Counted from the stretch's first letter, positions 49,716 to 61,285 are shown. The stretch: DNA of 64,000 nucleotides from Hyphomicrobiales bacterium (GCA_900466875.1 UBNQ01000031.1:102121-166120); one strand, 5' to 3'. Notes: generated from the sequence alone by a model not told the origin. Program-made: numbers and translations.

Positions 49716-51518
49716 CTAAAGCTCGCCGGAAATCTCGCGCCGCCGCCGGTCCAGTTCTTCCGTGTAGCGCCGCAGCGTATGGCTTTCGGAAAGCTGGCCC
49801 AACACCTTGCGCTCGATCTGGTTGTTCACCACGGCCAGCGCTTCCGCCTCCGTCCGGTCGAACATCGCCGCCGCCTGCTTGGCGTTCATGCTTCGAAGCA
49901 GCACATCATTCTTGTAGCGGATGAAGGAGGAAAGCTCCGGCTGCTCCTCGCCGCCTTCGGTCGGTGCGGCATAGACTTCCGGCGTCAGGATGATGCCGAC
50001 ATATTTTTCGGTCTCGTCGATCACGATCACCCGCTGCGTCGAACCGATCGGAAAATCCTTGCGGAATTCCTCCAGCGTCATCCCCGCCTGCGCCGTCTTC
50101 ACGTCGGAACGCATCAGTTTGTCGACGGTCAGATTGCGGATCCAGCCGATATCATGGGCGCTCCGGATCCCTTCGCCGCGCAGGTGAAAACGCCAGGTCG
50201 CGAACGAATAACCGAAACTGGTCCGCACCACGACCGATGAGGTGATCACCGCTGCCAGCGCCAGCGCCGTAATCGGAAAGTCGCCGGTCACTTCAAGCGC
50301 CAGAAACGTCATCGTCAACGGCCCGCCGATCACGGCCACCGCCATCGCGCTCATGCCGACGACCGCATAAATGACCGGCGTCAGCGTCGCATTGGCAAAC
50401 AGGAACGGTGTCGAATAGGCAAACAGCTTGCCGATCAGCGCGCCTAAAAACAGTGAGGCGAAGAACAGGCCGCCACGGAACCCTGCTCCGATGGTGATCG
50501 CCGAGGCGACCGATTTGAGCAGCAGCAGCCCGAGCACCGCTCCGATTGCCATATGCTGGTTGAGGCTTTGATGCAGCGCGCCATGGCCTGCGGACAATAT
50601 CCGGAAGTCGATCAGCGCCAGAAGCCCGACGATCAGCCCCCCGAGCGCCGGACGGAAGACCGGCGAGATCGAGCTCCTACGCGCCTGCTCCTCGACCTGC
50701 GAGACGCCTTTCATCAGCAGGATCCCGCCGCCCGCACAGATCATGCCGAGCACGACCGCGGGCAGATAATCGGCCGGAACCACCGCACCGATTTCCCCGA
50801 TATCGATCATGAACTCGTCGCCGACGAACAGCCGCGTCACGAAGGTGGCCGCCAGCGCTGCGACGACGACCGGCGCAAGGCTGACGATCGTATAGGTGCC
50901 GATGATCAGCTCGAAGGCATAGAAGGAGCCCGTCAGAGGTGCGTTGAAGGCCGATGCGATCGCACCCGCCGCACCGCAGCCGAGCAGGATGCGCAGGTCC
51001 GAGCGGCGCAGCTGCAAAAGCAGGCCGATCTTCGAGGCGATGCCGGAGCAAAGCTGCGTATACCCGGCCTCAAGCCCGATCGATGCGCCGAAACCGTTGG
51101 AGATGAGGTTCTGCACGGCCACCACGATACTGTCGGTCAGCGACAGCCGCCCACCATGCAGCGCATTCGCCTCGATCGGGTCGACCATCGGCTTCTTGCG
51201 CCATCTCTTCAGGATCAGGTACACGATCCCCATCACCACGCCACCCGCCGCCGGTGCCCACAGCACCACCATGGGATCGAGCGTGGTTGCGGCGCTCAAG
51301 CGCTCGTCCGGGCCGATCTTGAAGATCAGCACCTGGATTTCATGCGCGATGAAACTCATCGCCGAGACCGCAAGGCCGGCCAATACCCCCACCACCGCCG
51401 CCATCGCGATCAGGCCAAATTCGCTGCGCCGGATCAGAACGCGCAGCTCCATCGGGTGCACCAGATGGCGCCAATCGGGCAAGCGGTCGGGCAGGCGGTC
51501 GAGAATGCGTTTCAACAT
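49716..51518 (-). CDS. ClC-family chloride channel/antiporter with CBS-like C terminus
   Basis: A 600-residue membrane protein. ClC signatures are NGFGASIGLEAGYTQL (with the gating Glu), GAAGAIASAFNAPLTGSFYA and GAGFRGGLFFASLFLGA. The C-terminal ~130 residues contain a CBS-like region (LTVDKLMRSDVKTAQAGMTL, RVIVIDETEKYVGIILTPEV). The filter reads GLEAG instead of the usual GREGP, a known subgroup in alphaproteobacteria. ATG 51518 is used; the frame opens from a TTG at 51542. Confidence 0.9.
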   Translation of the reverse strand: MLKRILDRLPDRLPDWRHLVHPMELRVLIRRSEFGLIAMAAVVGVLAGLAVSAMSFIAHEIQVLIFKIGPDERLSAATTLDPMVVLWAPAAGGVVMGIVYLILKRWRKKPMVDPIEANALHGGRLSLTDSIVVAVQNLISNGFGASIGLEAGYTQLCSGIASKIGLLLQLRRSDLRILLGCGAAGAIASAFNAPLTGSFYAFELIIGTYTIVSLAPVVVAALAATFVTRLFVGDEFMIDIGEIGAVVPADYLPAVVLGMICAGGGILLMKGVSQVEEQARRSSISPVFRPALGGLIVGLLALIDFRILSAGHGALHQSLNQHMAIGAVLGLLLLKSVASAITIGAGFRGGLFFASLFLGALIGKLFAYSTPFLFANATLTPVIYAVVGMSAMAVAVIGGPLTMTFLALEVTGDFPITALALAAVITSSVVVRTSFGYSFATWRFHLRGEGIRSAHDIGWIRNLTVDKLMRSDVKTAQAGMTLEEFRKDFPIGSTQRVIVIDETEKYVGIILTPEVYAAPTEGGEEQPELSSFIRYKNDVLLRSMNAKQAAAMFDRTEAEALAVVNNQIERKVLGQLSESHTLRRYTEELDRRRREISGEL

Positions 51519-51601
51519 GATGGCAGTCTGGGTTTGCGGCAATGGTCGCTAACTAGAGTACGGATCGCCCAAGCAAAGGCGGCGGGCAAGATCGTTGCCG
51601 A

Positions 51602-52402
51602 TCAATCCTTGCGGAAGACGATGCTGGCACCCCAGCCGGTCACGAGCGCGATCAGCACGCAGAGAAGGCCATAGGCGAACGGCTGATTATGCGCAGTATC
51701 GGTAATCGCCTGTTCGAGGCCGGTCTTGACCACCCTGAGCGGGATCTCGCGCTGGGTCAGCAGCGTGCCGCTCTTGAACAGATAGGCCCGCACGATATGC
51801 ACCCCGTCAGGAACATTGGCCGGCAGCCGCAGCGACGCGCGAAACAGGCTGGAGGAGACAAACCGAACGCCGCTCGCTTCCTTCTGGTAAAGCCCGCCCG
51901 CCAGTTTCAGCCGCCGATAGGCCGCGCGAAAATCCGAAAGCTCGCCGACATCACGGATGTAACCGGTCGGGTTGAGTGCCAGATGCTCGATCCCGACGCC
52001 GGCCGTGTTGATCGGCGGCAATTGCGTCGGGTCATCGAGCTGGCGGGTGCTGGCGATCGAATAGCTCTCCGGCACCTGCTCGAAGATCATCGAATCGGTA
52101 TTCACCCAGACGCCGAAAATGCGCTCCTTTTTGCGCACCGTGGCATAGTCGCGCGGACCTTCGAGCGTGACGATGATGTCGTAATTGCCGATCGCGAGCA
52201 GCAGGTCGTCGGCATTGGTCATCGCCCCGAATACGGTAAGGTCCGCCCCGCGAAAATCCGAGGTGATGGCGATTTCGTTGGTCGACACGCCGATGTCGAG
52301 CCCTTCCTTGCCGGTCGAGGGCTCGCCCATCGGGATCTGCGCCAGGCCTTGGGTTGCGGGCACGAGCATCAGGGACAAGAAAAGGACGAACCGGGAAAAC
52401 AT
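51602..52402 (-). CDS. TIGR02186-type membrane protein, TauE partner
   Basis: A 266-residue protein with a signal peptide, LDIGVSTNEIAITSDFRGAD, GPRDYATVRKKERIFGVWVN and a C-terminal membrane segment (YGLLCVLIALVTGWGASIVF). This family is encoded next to TauE/SafE exporters in alphaproteobacteria; its function is not known. Its ATG overlaps the TauE stop. Confidence 0.85.
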   Translation of the reverse strand: MFSRFVLFLSLMLVPATQGLAQIPMGEPSTGKEGLDIGVSTNEIAITSDFRGADLTVFGAMTNADDLLLAIGNYDIIVTLEGPRDYATVRKKERIFGVWVNTDSMIFEQVPESYSIASTRQLDDPTQLPPINTAGVGIEHLALNPTGYIRDVGELSDFRAAYRRLKLAGGLYQKEASGVRFVSSSLFRASLRLPANVPDGVHIVRAYLFKSGTLLTQREIPLRVVKTGLEQAITDTAHNQPFAYGLLCVLIALVTGWGASIVFRKD

Positions 52403-53328
52403 CAGTAACCGATCCCCCCGACTGCGACCGAATAGAGATCCTGCGGCCGGATGAACAGGCCGATGGCAAGACGGATACCGACCGCCAGAACCAAAAGTGC
52501 GAGCAAAGCGCGCAGCTGTTCGCCCCGCAGCTTCTGCCCCACACGCACCCCGTATTGCGCCCCGATCACGCCCGCCACCATCAGGATGAACGCAAGCACG
52601 ATATCGACGGAATAGTTGGTCGCCGCCTGCACCATGGTCGTATAGGCGGTCACGAAGATGATCTGGAACAGCGATGTCCCGACGACGACATTGGTCGGAA
52701 TGCGCAGAAGATAGATCATCGCCGGCACCATGATGAAGCCGCCGCCGACACCCATGATCGAGGTCAGGATGCCGATCAGGAAACCGAGCGTCACGACGGG
52801 AATGGCCGAAAGATAGATCTTCGACTTCTTGAACCGCATCTTCAGTGGCAGCCGGTGCACCCAGTTGTGCTGGCCGGGCCGCCTCAGGGGAAGCGGCTGG
52901 TTCAGCTTCGCCTTGCGCATGGCGCGCAGGCTCTCCTGCAGCATCAGCCCGCCGATCGTCGTCAGAAGGATGACGTAGAGCAGCGAGATGAACAGGTCGA
53001 GCTGGCCGACCCGCCTCAGCCAGGAAAAGATCCACACGCCCACCGTCGCTCCGCCAAGGCCGCCGACAAGCAGCACCGAACCGAGCTTCATGTCCAGCGT
53101 GCCGCGGCGGAAATGGGTGATCGCGCCGGAAACCGAGGAGGCGACCACCTGGTTTGCGCCGGTCGCAACCGCCACGACGGGCGGAATGTTGTAGAAGATC
53201 AAAAGCGGCGTGATCAGGAATCCGCCGCCCACCCCGAACATGCCGGACAGAAAGCCGACAGCCGCGCCCATGCCGAGGATGATGAAAATATTCACCGAAA
53301 GCTCTGCTATGGGCAGGTAGATCGTCAC
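52402..53328 (-). CDS. TauE/SafE sulfite/sulfonate exporter
   Basis: A 308-residue protein with eight or so membrane segments. Its two half-repeats have the hallmarks GFLSGMFGVGGGFLITPLLI and LTSIMGVGGGFIMVPAMIYL. TauE/SafE proteins export organosulfur compounds or sulfite. The GTG start at 53328 (VTIYLPIAELSVNIFIILGM) is typical of its relatives. It is the first gene of the operon with the TIGR02186 protein. Confidence 0.9.
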   Translation of the reverse strand: MTIYLPIAELSVNIFIILGMGAAVGFLSGMFGVGGGFLITPLLIFYNIPPVVAVATGANQVVASSVSGAITHFRRGTLDMKLGSVLLVGGLGGATVGVWIFSWLRRVGQLDLFISLLYVILLTTIGGLMLQESLRAMRKAKLNQPLPLRRPGQHNWVHRLPLKMRFKKSKIYLSAIPVVTLGFLIGILTSIMGVGGGFIMVPAMIYLLRIPTNVVVGTSLFQIIFVTAYTTMVQAATNYSVDIVLAFILMVAGVIGAQYGVRVGQKLRGEQLRALLALLVLAVGIRLAIGLFIRPQDLYSVAVGGIGY

Positions 53329-53621
53329 GGTTGACCCCGACAAGGCGAAACAGAACAACCGCATCCGGCAGGCGATCGGTCGCTTGTCTGATGAGGTGGT
53401 GGGAAAGTGTCTCACATGCCGGGTGAACAAGGCATGAAGATGTCTGCCCACATGCCTGCGCACGCCTTCGGGTGTCAAACCCGCCGGGCTGCGTTACAGG
53501 AGCGCAAGCCTTTGATTTGGACGTTTTCTTCGCAAAGTGGCGAATATGCCGCGTCACCCTAAACCCGGTCGGCTTAGTCGTGATTGACCTTTTAGCGAAA
53601 GTCGGCGGCAGGCGCAAAAAA
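53329..53621. other. Intergenic between tauE-like gene and podJ
   Basis: About 290 bases without a convincing gene. The tauE promoter would be here; no clear boxes are seen. Confidence 0.5.
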
Positions 53622-53658
53622 GCTGGACCGGAGACGAACATGCCGTCTCCGGTCCAGC
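53622..53658 (-). terminator. Strong Rho-independent terminator of podJ
   Basis: A perfect 15-base stem, GCTGGACCGGAGACG (53622-53636) and CGTCTCCGGTCCAGC (53644-53658). A6 precedes on the plus strand, i.e. U6 on the podJ transcript. The podJ stop is nine bases upstream. Confidence 0.92.
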
Positions 53659-53667
53659 GACTGGAGC

Positions 53668-56600
53668 TTATCCGTTGCGGGCCAGCAACTCGCGCACCAT
53701 GGCATCGTCCACCTTGCCGCTCGGCTCCTGGCCGATCGAGCTCTGGAAGGCCTTGATTGCGGCAACCGTCTTTGCCCCCATCTTGCCGTCCGGCGTGCCT
53801 GCATCGAAACCGTTCTTGTTGAGAATGGCCTGGATGTTGCGGATCGCCTTGGTCATGTCGATCGATGCGGTCGTCAGCTTCTTGCCGGAAGCCCATTCGT
53901 CGGGAATGTTGACGGCATTGGCATTCGGATCGAGCGGCTTGGCGGTCCAGGCGTTCAGCTTGGCGCGGGCGCTGTCCAGCTGCTCCTTGCGCATCGCCTT
54001 GCCCACTTCGTCCTGCTTGGCGGCTGCATCCGTGTCGCCGCCCTTGGCAGCCACGCCGAACCACTTGTAGCTTTCTTCGAGATCCTGTTTCACCCCGTTG
54101 CCGCGGGCATAAAGGATCGCGAGGTTGAACTGGCTGTCGGCGACGCCGAGTTCGCTTGCCTTGTGGAACCACTCGACGGCCGCCGCATAATCCGGCTGGC
54201 CGGCGGCACCCGAAGCGTAGAGAACCGCGAGATTGTGCATCGCGCTGGCATTGCCGGCTCCGGCCGCCTGACGGTAGTAGGAGATTGCCTCGCCGAGATT
54301 GCGGTCGACGCCGGTTCCCTTCTCGAGCAGGTTGCCCATGCGGTATTGCGCCGGTGCAAGGCCGCGATCGGCCGCAAGCTTGTACCACTTGGCAGCTTCG
54401 CCAGGATCGGTCGCGACACCGCGGCCGTCGCTGAAGCGGGCGCCGATTTCAAACAGTGCATTGGCGTCACCCGTCGCGGCCGCATCGGCCATCGACTGGG
54501 GTTCGATCCCGGCCGGAACCGCAATCGAAGCCTGCTCGACGGGCGCGACCGGAGATGCCGGCAGATCGTCGGCCGGCGCTTCCGCGATAGCATCGGGTGT
54601 GCCGGCCGGCGGCATTGCAGCCTCGGGCGTATTGGCCGGTTCTTCAGCCACCGGTGCAACGGCCACATCCAGCGTCGCGCTGTCTGCCGAAGCGGAGCTT
54701 GGCTCTTCGGCTGCCGGCGTCTGTGGAACGAGAGCGGCAGGCGTGGGCGCGCTGGCGGTGGGGGCGCTGATCGGGGCAGGCTGCTGTTCCACCGACGCCA
54801 CCTGCGGCGCGGGCGTGCCACCGGTCACGGTCTTGATCAGCGGCATTGCCATCAGCGCCAGGAGCACGGCGCCGACTGCCATCAGGATCGGGCGGCGATG
54901 GCGCGAAAAAGCGGAAGTGCCCTTGGCCTTGTCGGCCGTGCCGACGGCAGGCTTGAGCTTGCCTGGCTTGGACTGGCCCTTCGGGGCGGAGCCCATCTGC
55001 GAAGGATCTGCCTCCTGCGCCGCAGCCTTGGCGGCGCGCCGGGCTGCTGCGATATAGTCGGCCCTGTCTGCGGTGCGGTCGCCGGCCTTTTCGCCGGAAA
55101 ACTCTCCGGCCGCCTGGCTTGCCCTTACGCGTTCGAGGATCTTGCGGACGTCCGGGGCGCCGGAACCGGGCTCCAGAAGATCGTTCGCGTTTTCGTTATC
55201 CAGTGTATCGCCGACAACCACGGCATCGTCCGCCGATGGGTCGATCGAGGGCGTCGGGTCAACGAAGGTGCGGGTGGATACGGTGTTTTCCTGCTTGGAA
55301 CCGGGCCGCAGGCGTCGGGCCAACCCACCGAGCAGGCTCTTTCTGGCCGGCTTCGGCTCGTCTTCGATCTCCGCTTCCGGTTCGACAGGCTGCAGCATGG
55401 CCGGAATATGATCGGACATGGTGGAGCCGATCGCGCTGGTTTCCCTCAACCGGGCGTCCGTGCGCGGCATGTCCATGCTGGCAAGTTCGCGAGCGACGTC
55501 GGCCGAAAGCGCCGGCATCGCGGCAGGTGCCGGTTCGCTCGCGACTGCAACATCCCGCTGGATCGGCGCTGCCGCAAACGCCGGCTGGCGAGCGGGCTCT
55601 TCGTGGTGATAGGACGGGGCAGGGGCAGGAGCGAACTGGCCTTCGAGCTGGTCCAGCCGGTCGGCGATCTGCACCAACGTTCCGTGCAGCGCTTCGAATG
55701 TCTGGTGCGTCCGGCTTTCGGAACCGCGCGTCAGCTCTTCCAGATGTTTCAGGTCTTCGGCGAGTGCCGCAAAGGCAGCCATGTCGCCGCTCGAGCCGGA
55801 TCCGCCGGCGCTGAGATTGCGGGAATAGGCCTCGACCACCGTTTCGGCAGCCTGCCGTGCAGCCTCGACTATATATTCGTCATTGGTCGCCATATACCCT
55901 TCGATCGCGGCCATCCGGTTGTCGAATTCCGGCGGCCATTCGGCCGGTCCGGTATTCGGCTGCGAAATCAGCGTCGAAAGGTTGGCGATCTGGGCTTCCA
56001 GTCCGCGCAGGGCGTCCTCGTTGCTGCGCGGGGTCGACGATGCTTCGTCCAGCCGGGCTGCAATGTCGCTCAGCCGGTCTTCGATCCGCACGAAGGCCGC
56101 GCCGTCATCGGCATGCTGCGGCCGCGGCTGCTGTTCCATCTCCTCGATCCGGCGCGACAGGTAATCGAGCCTGTCACCAAGTCCCTCGGCGCCGAAGCTG
56201 GTGTCCAGCGCATCGATCTTGCGGGAAATGTCGGAGAGATAGTTGGTGACCTCTTCCTGCTGGCCGGGTGCATGAAGCTGCTGAACCAGCGCGGTCAGCT
56301 GTTCGATCCGCTCTTCCAGCTGTGCGGCGGCCTGGTCCTCGGCCAGTTCCTCGATCTTGCCGGCAAGCAGCTCGAGCCGCGTCGAAAGACCATCGGTGGC
56401 ACTCTGGTCAGCCGTCGCAAGGCCGATCGTCTCGACCTGCGCCATCAGCGCCGACAGCCGGTCCTCGAAACGCTGCATGGCAACGTCGTCCTGCATGCTT
56501 GCAGCACTGGTGCGGGCATTGGCGGCAATCGCGCGGCTGATCTCGTCCAGCCGGTTGTCCAGCTGGCCGAACTGTTCGGCAAAGGCTGCATCATTCGGCT

Positions 56601-57603
56601 TCATGCGCGAGCCGAGCTGTTCCATCATGCCGGCCAACGCCAGCAGTTTCTGCTCCAGCGCGCGAATGGTCGGGCTGTCGGCCATCACGCCAAGCTGGTT
56701 GCGGATCTCGTCGATGCGGTAGGCCAGAGCCACCAGCTCTTCGCGCAACGCGGTCGTGTCGTTCTCCTGCAGCCGCTCTTCCATGCCCAGCCACTGGTCC
56801 TGCATCAGGCGCAGCGATTCTTCGCGCGCCAGACCGTCCATGACCGTGCGAAGGTCCTCGAATTCCGAACGCAGGCCGGATGCTCCCGGTGCCGACTGAA
56901 CGGTCAGCTGGTCGATGCCTTGGGCAAGGCGGGCAAGATCCGTCTGCACATCCTGGGTGAAGCGCGATTCCTCCGCCTGGGCCCGGATCGCCCGGACTTC
57001 TTCCTTCAGCGCCCGCATCTCATGCGAGAGGCTTTCGGAAATGTCGCGCTTGAGATCGTGGCGCAGGCCGGTCAGCGTGTCGGTGAATTCTCTGAGGTCG
57101 GCGCGGCGCTGGTTGGCTTCGGCCACGCGCGTCGCAACGGCCGGCTGGCGGATATCCTCGCGCCGTGTGCCCGCACGCTGATCGAGGCGCGGCTCGTCGC
57201 GCTGTTCGGCGCGCGCCGGTGCTGCAGGCCTTGCGGTGTTGTTGTCATAGTGTCGGCTGCTCTGGCTCGCCTGTTCGAGCATGCGCTGCCGCTCGCGGAT
57301 TTCCGCCAGCGGATCGCGTGGTCGCTCCGCATAGACCGCTCCGGCCTTCGCGCGCGGCTCCGGCGCGGCGGGCATGCGTGGCTGGCGATTATCGTCGATG
57401 GCTCTTTGCGATGGTGCCGGCGCGCGGGCAAGGGGGGGCGCCAAAGGAGGGGCAAGCGGCGGTGTCGCCGGCGAAGGGGCGCGGCCGCCCGCCATCAGGC
57501 CCTGAATGCGTGCTTCCAGTCCCTCGATGGTGCGGCTCAGCGCATCCAGCGACGAGCGGTCTCGGTCGCCGTGACGGGGATGTGCCGATCGTGATCCGTT
57601 CAT
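53668..57603 (-). CDS. podJ: PodJ-like polarity factor (coiled-coil, Sel1 repeats, peptidoglycan-binding domain)
   Basis: A 1311-residue protein. The N-terminal ~700 residues are long cytosolic coiled-coils (DALSRTIEGLEARIQGLMAG, LRHDLKRDISESLSHEMRAL). An acidic linker follows, then a membrane segment (RPILMAVGAVLLALMAMPLI). The periplasmic part has Sel1-type repeats (GRGVATDPGEAAKWYKLAAD, NLGEAISYYRQAAGAGNASA, DYAAAVEWFHKASELGVADS, DLEESYKWFGVAAKGGDTDA) and a C-terminal peptidoglycan-binding domain (AIRNIQAILNKNGFDAGTPD). This architecture is that of PodJ, which organises the cell pole and division in Caulobacter and Agrobacterium. The large plus-strand frame opposite is a codon-bias shadow. 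Confidence 0.92.
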   Translation of the reverse strand: MNGSRSAHPRHGDRDRSSLDALSRTIEGLEARIQGLMAGGRAPSPATPPLAPPLAPPLARAPAPSQRAIDDNRQPRMPAAPEPRAKAGAVYAERPRDPLAEIRERQRMLEQASQSSRHYDNNTARPAAPARAEQRDEPRLDQRAGTRREDIRQPAVATRVAEANQRRADLREFTDTLTGLRHDLKRDISESLSHEMRALKEEVRAIRAQAEESRFTQDVQTDLARLAQGIDQLTVQSAPGASGLRSEFEDLRTVMDGLAREESLRLMQDQWLGMEERLQENDTTALREELVALAYRIDEIRNQLGVMADSPTIRALEQKLLALAGMMEQLGSRMKPNDAAFAEQFGQLDNRLDEISRAIAANARTSAASMQDDVAMQRFEDRLSALMAQVETIGLATADQSATDGLSTRLELLAGKIEELAEDQAAAQLEERIEQLTALVQQLHAPGQQEEVTNYLSDISRKIDALDTSFGAEGLGDRLDYLSRRIEEMEQQPRPQHADDGAAFVRIEDRLSDIAARLDEASSTPRSNEDALRGLEAQIANLSTLISQPNTGPAEWPPEFDNRMAAIEGYMATNDEYIVEAARQAAETVVEAYSRNLSAGGSGSSGDMAAFAALAEDLKHLEELTRGSESRTHQTFEALHGTLVQIADRLDQLEGQFAPAPAPSYHHEEPARQPAFAAAPIQRDVAVASEPAPAAMPALSADVARELASMDMPRTDARLRETSAIGSTMSDHIPAMLQPVEPEAEIEDEPKPARKSLLGGLARRLRPGSKQENTVSTRTFVDPTPSIDPSADDAVVVGDTLDNENANDLLEPGSGAPDVRKILERVRASQAAGEFSGEKAGDRTADRADYIAAARRAAKAAAQEADPSQMGSAPKGQSKPGKLKPAVGTADKAKGTSAFSRHRRPILMAVGAVLLALMAMPLIKTVTGGTPAPQVASVEQQPAPISAPTASAPTPAALVPQTPAAEEPSSASADSATLDVAVAPVAEEPANTPEAAMPPAGTPDAIAEAPADDLPASPVAPVEQASIAVPAGIEPQSMADAAATGDANALFEIGARFSDGRGVATDPGEAAKWYKLAADRGLAPAQYRMGNLLEKGTGVDRNLGEAISYYRQAAGAGNASAMHNLAVLYASGAAGQPDYAAAVEWFHKASELGVADSQFNLAILYARGNGVKQDLEESYKWFGVAAKGGDTDAAAKQDEVGKAMRKEQLDSARAKLNAWTAKPLDPNANAVNIPDEWASGKKLTTASIDMTKAIRNIQAILNKNGFDAGTPDGKMGAKTVAAIKAFQSSIGQEPSGKVDDAMVRELLARNG

Positions 57604-57915
57604 GTACTCGCTCGCTTCGACGTTGATCCTGCCGGTACGACTCTGAACTTCCCCCGGAGGCATTCCTCCATAAGTAAGTCCGAATATTAGAGTAACCTTA
57701 CGCAAGGCTTGCCATTGTGACGGTTCGAGCCGTTTTCGAATAAACGCTTCGCATCGTCAGATCGCCCAGTATGTGCGAAAACATGGTAAACAACCCGTTA
57801 AGCTTGCCGCAGATTTTAACTATTTCATAACATTCTAATACAGAAGTGCCGGCTGACTTCGCTTTCACCCGCCCTATCTCTCGGTCCGCAGCCGCATAAA
57901 ATGCGCGTGAGCACC
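57604..57915. other. Divergent intergenic between podJ and the beta-oxidation operon
   Basis: 312 bases, A/T-rich (for example GTAAACAACCCGTTAAGCTT at 57787). podJ promoter elements should be here, and GTTAA(C/G) words could be CtrA half-sites, but none is complete. No gene is seen. Confidence 0.5.
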
Positions 57916-57946
57916 AATTGACGTTTACGCGCACGTCAATTAAATG
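57916..57946 (+). promoter_or_regulatory. Promoter with palindromic operator for the fad operon
   Basis: -35 TTGACG (57918-57923), 17-base spacer, -10 TAAATG (57941-57946). The palindrome AATTGACGT (57916-57924) and ACGTCAATT (57933-57941) with an 8-base spacer fills the space between the boxes. This is the layout of fatty-acid or branched-chain-acid regulator sites (TetR- or MerR-type such as LiuR). Confidence 0.6.
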
Positions 57947-58060
57947 ACGAATGCAAGAGTTTGCAGCGCCAGCGCCTGAACCCGCAATCGGAAGCGATGC
58001 CGGAACAGGACGCACAAGGAGTGGCGCTGTCGCTGAAGATGACAGGGAGGATGCTCATCG

Positions 58061-59854
58061 ATGCCAGTTTACAAGGCCCCGACCGCCGATACGCTTTTTG
58101 TTCTGAACGACGTCCTGGGCCTTGAGCGCTATGGCAACCTGCCCGGTTTCGCCGATGCCTCGCCGGATATGGTCGAGGCAATCGTCGGTGAAGCCGCAAA
58201 GGTGGCCGAGGAAGCGCTGTTTCCGCTGAACCTTTCCGGCGACCAGGAAGGCTGCACCCGCAAGGATGATGGTTCGGTCACCGTGCCGAAAGGTTTTAAT
58301 CAGGCCTATGACCAGTATTGCCAGGGCGGCTGGATCGGCCTCGCCGTGCCGGAAGAATTCGGCGGGCAGGGGCTTCCCTATACGCTGCACGCCGCCGTCG
58401 GCGAATACATGTCGTCCGCCAACATGTCGCTGATGATGTATCCGGGCCTGACGCAAGGCGCCATCGCCGCCATCCTCGTTCACGGGTCTGCCGAACAGAA
58501 AGCCACCTATCTGCCCAACATGGTCGGCGGCACATGGTCCGGCACCATGAACCTTACCGAACCTCATTGCGGCACCGATCTCGGCCTGCTGCGCACCAAG
58601 GCGGTTGCGAATGGTGACGGTTCCTACAAGATCTCCGGCCAGAAGATTTTCATCTCGGCCGGCGAACACGGCATGACCGACAACATCATCCACCTCGTGC
58701 TCGCCCGCATCGAAGGCGCGCCGGAAGGCACCAAAGGCATTTCGCTCTTCATCGTGCCGAAATTCATGGTGGGCGAAGATGGTTCGCTCGGTGCCCGTAA
58801 CGGCGTGACCTGCGGCGCACTCGAAGAAAAGATGGGCATCCACGGCAATTCCACCTGCGTCATGAACTATGACGATGCGACCGGCTACCTTATCGGCACC
58901 GAAAACAAGGGCCTTTCGGCCATGTTCGTGATGATGAACGAGGCCCGCCTCGGCGTTGGCCTGCAGGGCCTGTCGATCTCCGAGACCGCCTACCAGAACG
59001 CCGTGGCCTATGCCAACGAGCGCGTCCAGGGTCGCTCCCTCTCCGGCGTCAAGGCACCGGATAAAAAGGCCGACCCGATCATCGTCCACCCGGATATCCG
59101 CCGCGCGCTGATGACCATCAAGGCCTTCAACGAAGCCGGCCGCGCCTTCCTTCTCTGGACGGCGCTCAAATCCGACATCGCCCACCGCTCGCCGGACGAA
59201 AAGGAACGCCAGAACGCCGACGATCTTCTGAGCCTCGCAACCCCGATCCTCAAGGGCGTGCTGACCGACAAGGGTTTTGACCACGCCGTCATGGCCCAGC
59301 AGGTGTTTGGCGGTCACGGTTACATCGAGGAACACGGCATGAGCCAGTATGTCCGCGATGCCCGCATCACCATGATCTATGAAGGTGCGAACGGCATCCA
59401 GGCGCTGGATCTGGTTGGTCGTAAACTGGCCCTCAACGGTGGTCGCGCCGTCATGGCGTTTTTCAAGGAAATAGGCGATTTCTGCGAAGAAAACCGTTCT
59501 GACGAGGCGATGGCCCCCTACACCAAGGGTCTGAAGAAAGGCCTGAACGACCTGCAGGCCGCAACCATGTGGTTCATGCAGAACGCCATGGCCAAGCCCG
59601 ACAATGCCGGCGCCGGCTCCACCGACTACATGCACCTCTTCGGCCTCGTGACCTTGGGCTACATGTGGGCCAAGATGGCGAAAACCGCTCAGGAGAAGCT
59701 TGGCAGCGGGGATGTCCGCGAGGATTATCTGAACAACAAACTGGTGACAGCGCGCTTCTATATGGAGAAGATCATGCCCGAAACCGCCCTGCGCAAAGTG
59801 CGCATCGAGGCGGGTGCGGATAGCGTGATGGAACTGGCCGCCGAGGCGTTTTGA
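58061..59854 (+). CDS. fadE: Acyl-CoA dehydrogenase (FadE-like, extended)
   Basis: A 597-residue acyl-CoA dehydrogenase of the long (~600-residue) subfamily, longer than the usual ~380-residue enzymes because of a C-terminal domain. The core carries [60 protein letters not shown] and [20 protein letters not shown]. It catalyses the first, FAD-dependent step of beta-oxidation. AGGGAGG lies ten bases before the ATG. First gene of the fad operon. Confidence 0.93.
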   Translation: MPVYKAPTADTLFVLNDVLGLERYGNLPGFADASPDMVEAIVGEAAKVAEEALFPLNLSGDQEGCTRKDDGSVTVPKGFNQAYDQYCQGGWIGLAVPEEFGGQGLPYTLHAAVGEYMSSANMSLMMYPGLTQGAIAAILVHGSAEQKATYLPNMVGGTWSGTMNLTEPHCGTDLGLLRTKAVANGDGSYKISGQKIFISAGEHGMTDNIIHLVLARIEGAPEGTKGISLFIVPKFMVGEDGSLGARNGVTCGALEEKMGIHGNSTCVMNYDDATGYLIGTENKGLSAMFVMMNEARLGVGLQGLSISETAYQNAVAYANERVQGRSLSGVKAPDKKADPIIVHPDIRRALMTIKAFNEAGRAFLLWTALKSDIAHRSPDEKERQNADDLLSLATPILKGVLTDKGFDHAVMAQQVFGGHGYIEEHGMSQYVRDARITMIYEGANGIQALDLVGRKLALNGGRAVMAFFKEIGDFCEENRSDEAMAPYTKGLKKGLNDLQAATMWFMQNAMAKPDNAGAGSTDYMHLFGLVTLGYMWAKMAKTAQEKLGSGDVREDYLNNKLVTARFYMEKIMPETALRKVRIEAGADSVMELAAEAF

Positions 59855-59864
59855 GGCGAACTAA

Positions 59865-60000
59865 CCTCCTCTGGCCTGCCGGCCATCTCCCCCACAAGGG
59901 GGGAGAGAACAAGCGGCGTCCGCCTCGACATCGATTATGCTTCGGCGGCGCGGCTGGGTTAAGCCCTCCCCCTTGTGGGGAGGGTGGGGAGGGGTCTTCT
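59865..60000. repeat. RIME-like repeat between fadE and thiolase
   Basis: Two inverted copies of a hairpin unit: CTCCCCCACAAGGGGGGAG (59887-59905) and CCCTCCCCCTTGTGGGGAGG (59964-59983), with the CTGGCCTGCCGGCCATC lead typical of rhizobial intergenic mosaic elements. Confidence 0.75.
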
Positions 60001-60053
60001 CTCCCGCACTGACAATGAGGCAAGTTAAGTTGCCACCAGGGAGAGATGACACC

Positions 60054-61262
<1,209 letters not shown>

Positions 61263-61285
61263 GGCGAGGATGGTGCCATTTCCTT

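Noticed and set aside
50553..51674. A 373-codon plus-strand frame opposite the ClC gene
   Set aside because: Arg/His/Gln-rich low-complexity product; the ClC gene on the other strand has all family motifs.
52402..54388. Upstream extension of the TIGR02186 frame to 54388
   Set aside because: The extra part is antisense-frame translation of tauE and podJ sequence (Arg/Gly-rich). The real protein begins with the signal peptide at 52402.
54163..57594. A 1143-codon plus-strand open frame opposite podJ
   Set aside because: Antisense shadow of the GC-rich podJ gene. It is Arg/Gly/Cys-rich without domain pattern, while podJ shows clear coiled-coil, Sel1 and peptidoglycan-binding parts.
58055..59635. 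A 526-codon minus-strand frame opposite the acyl-CoA dehydrogenase
   Set aside because: His/Gly/Asp-rich composition with no motif; typical complement of a high-GC gene.
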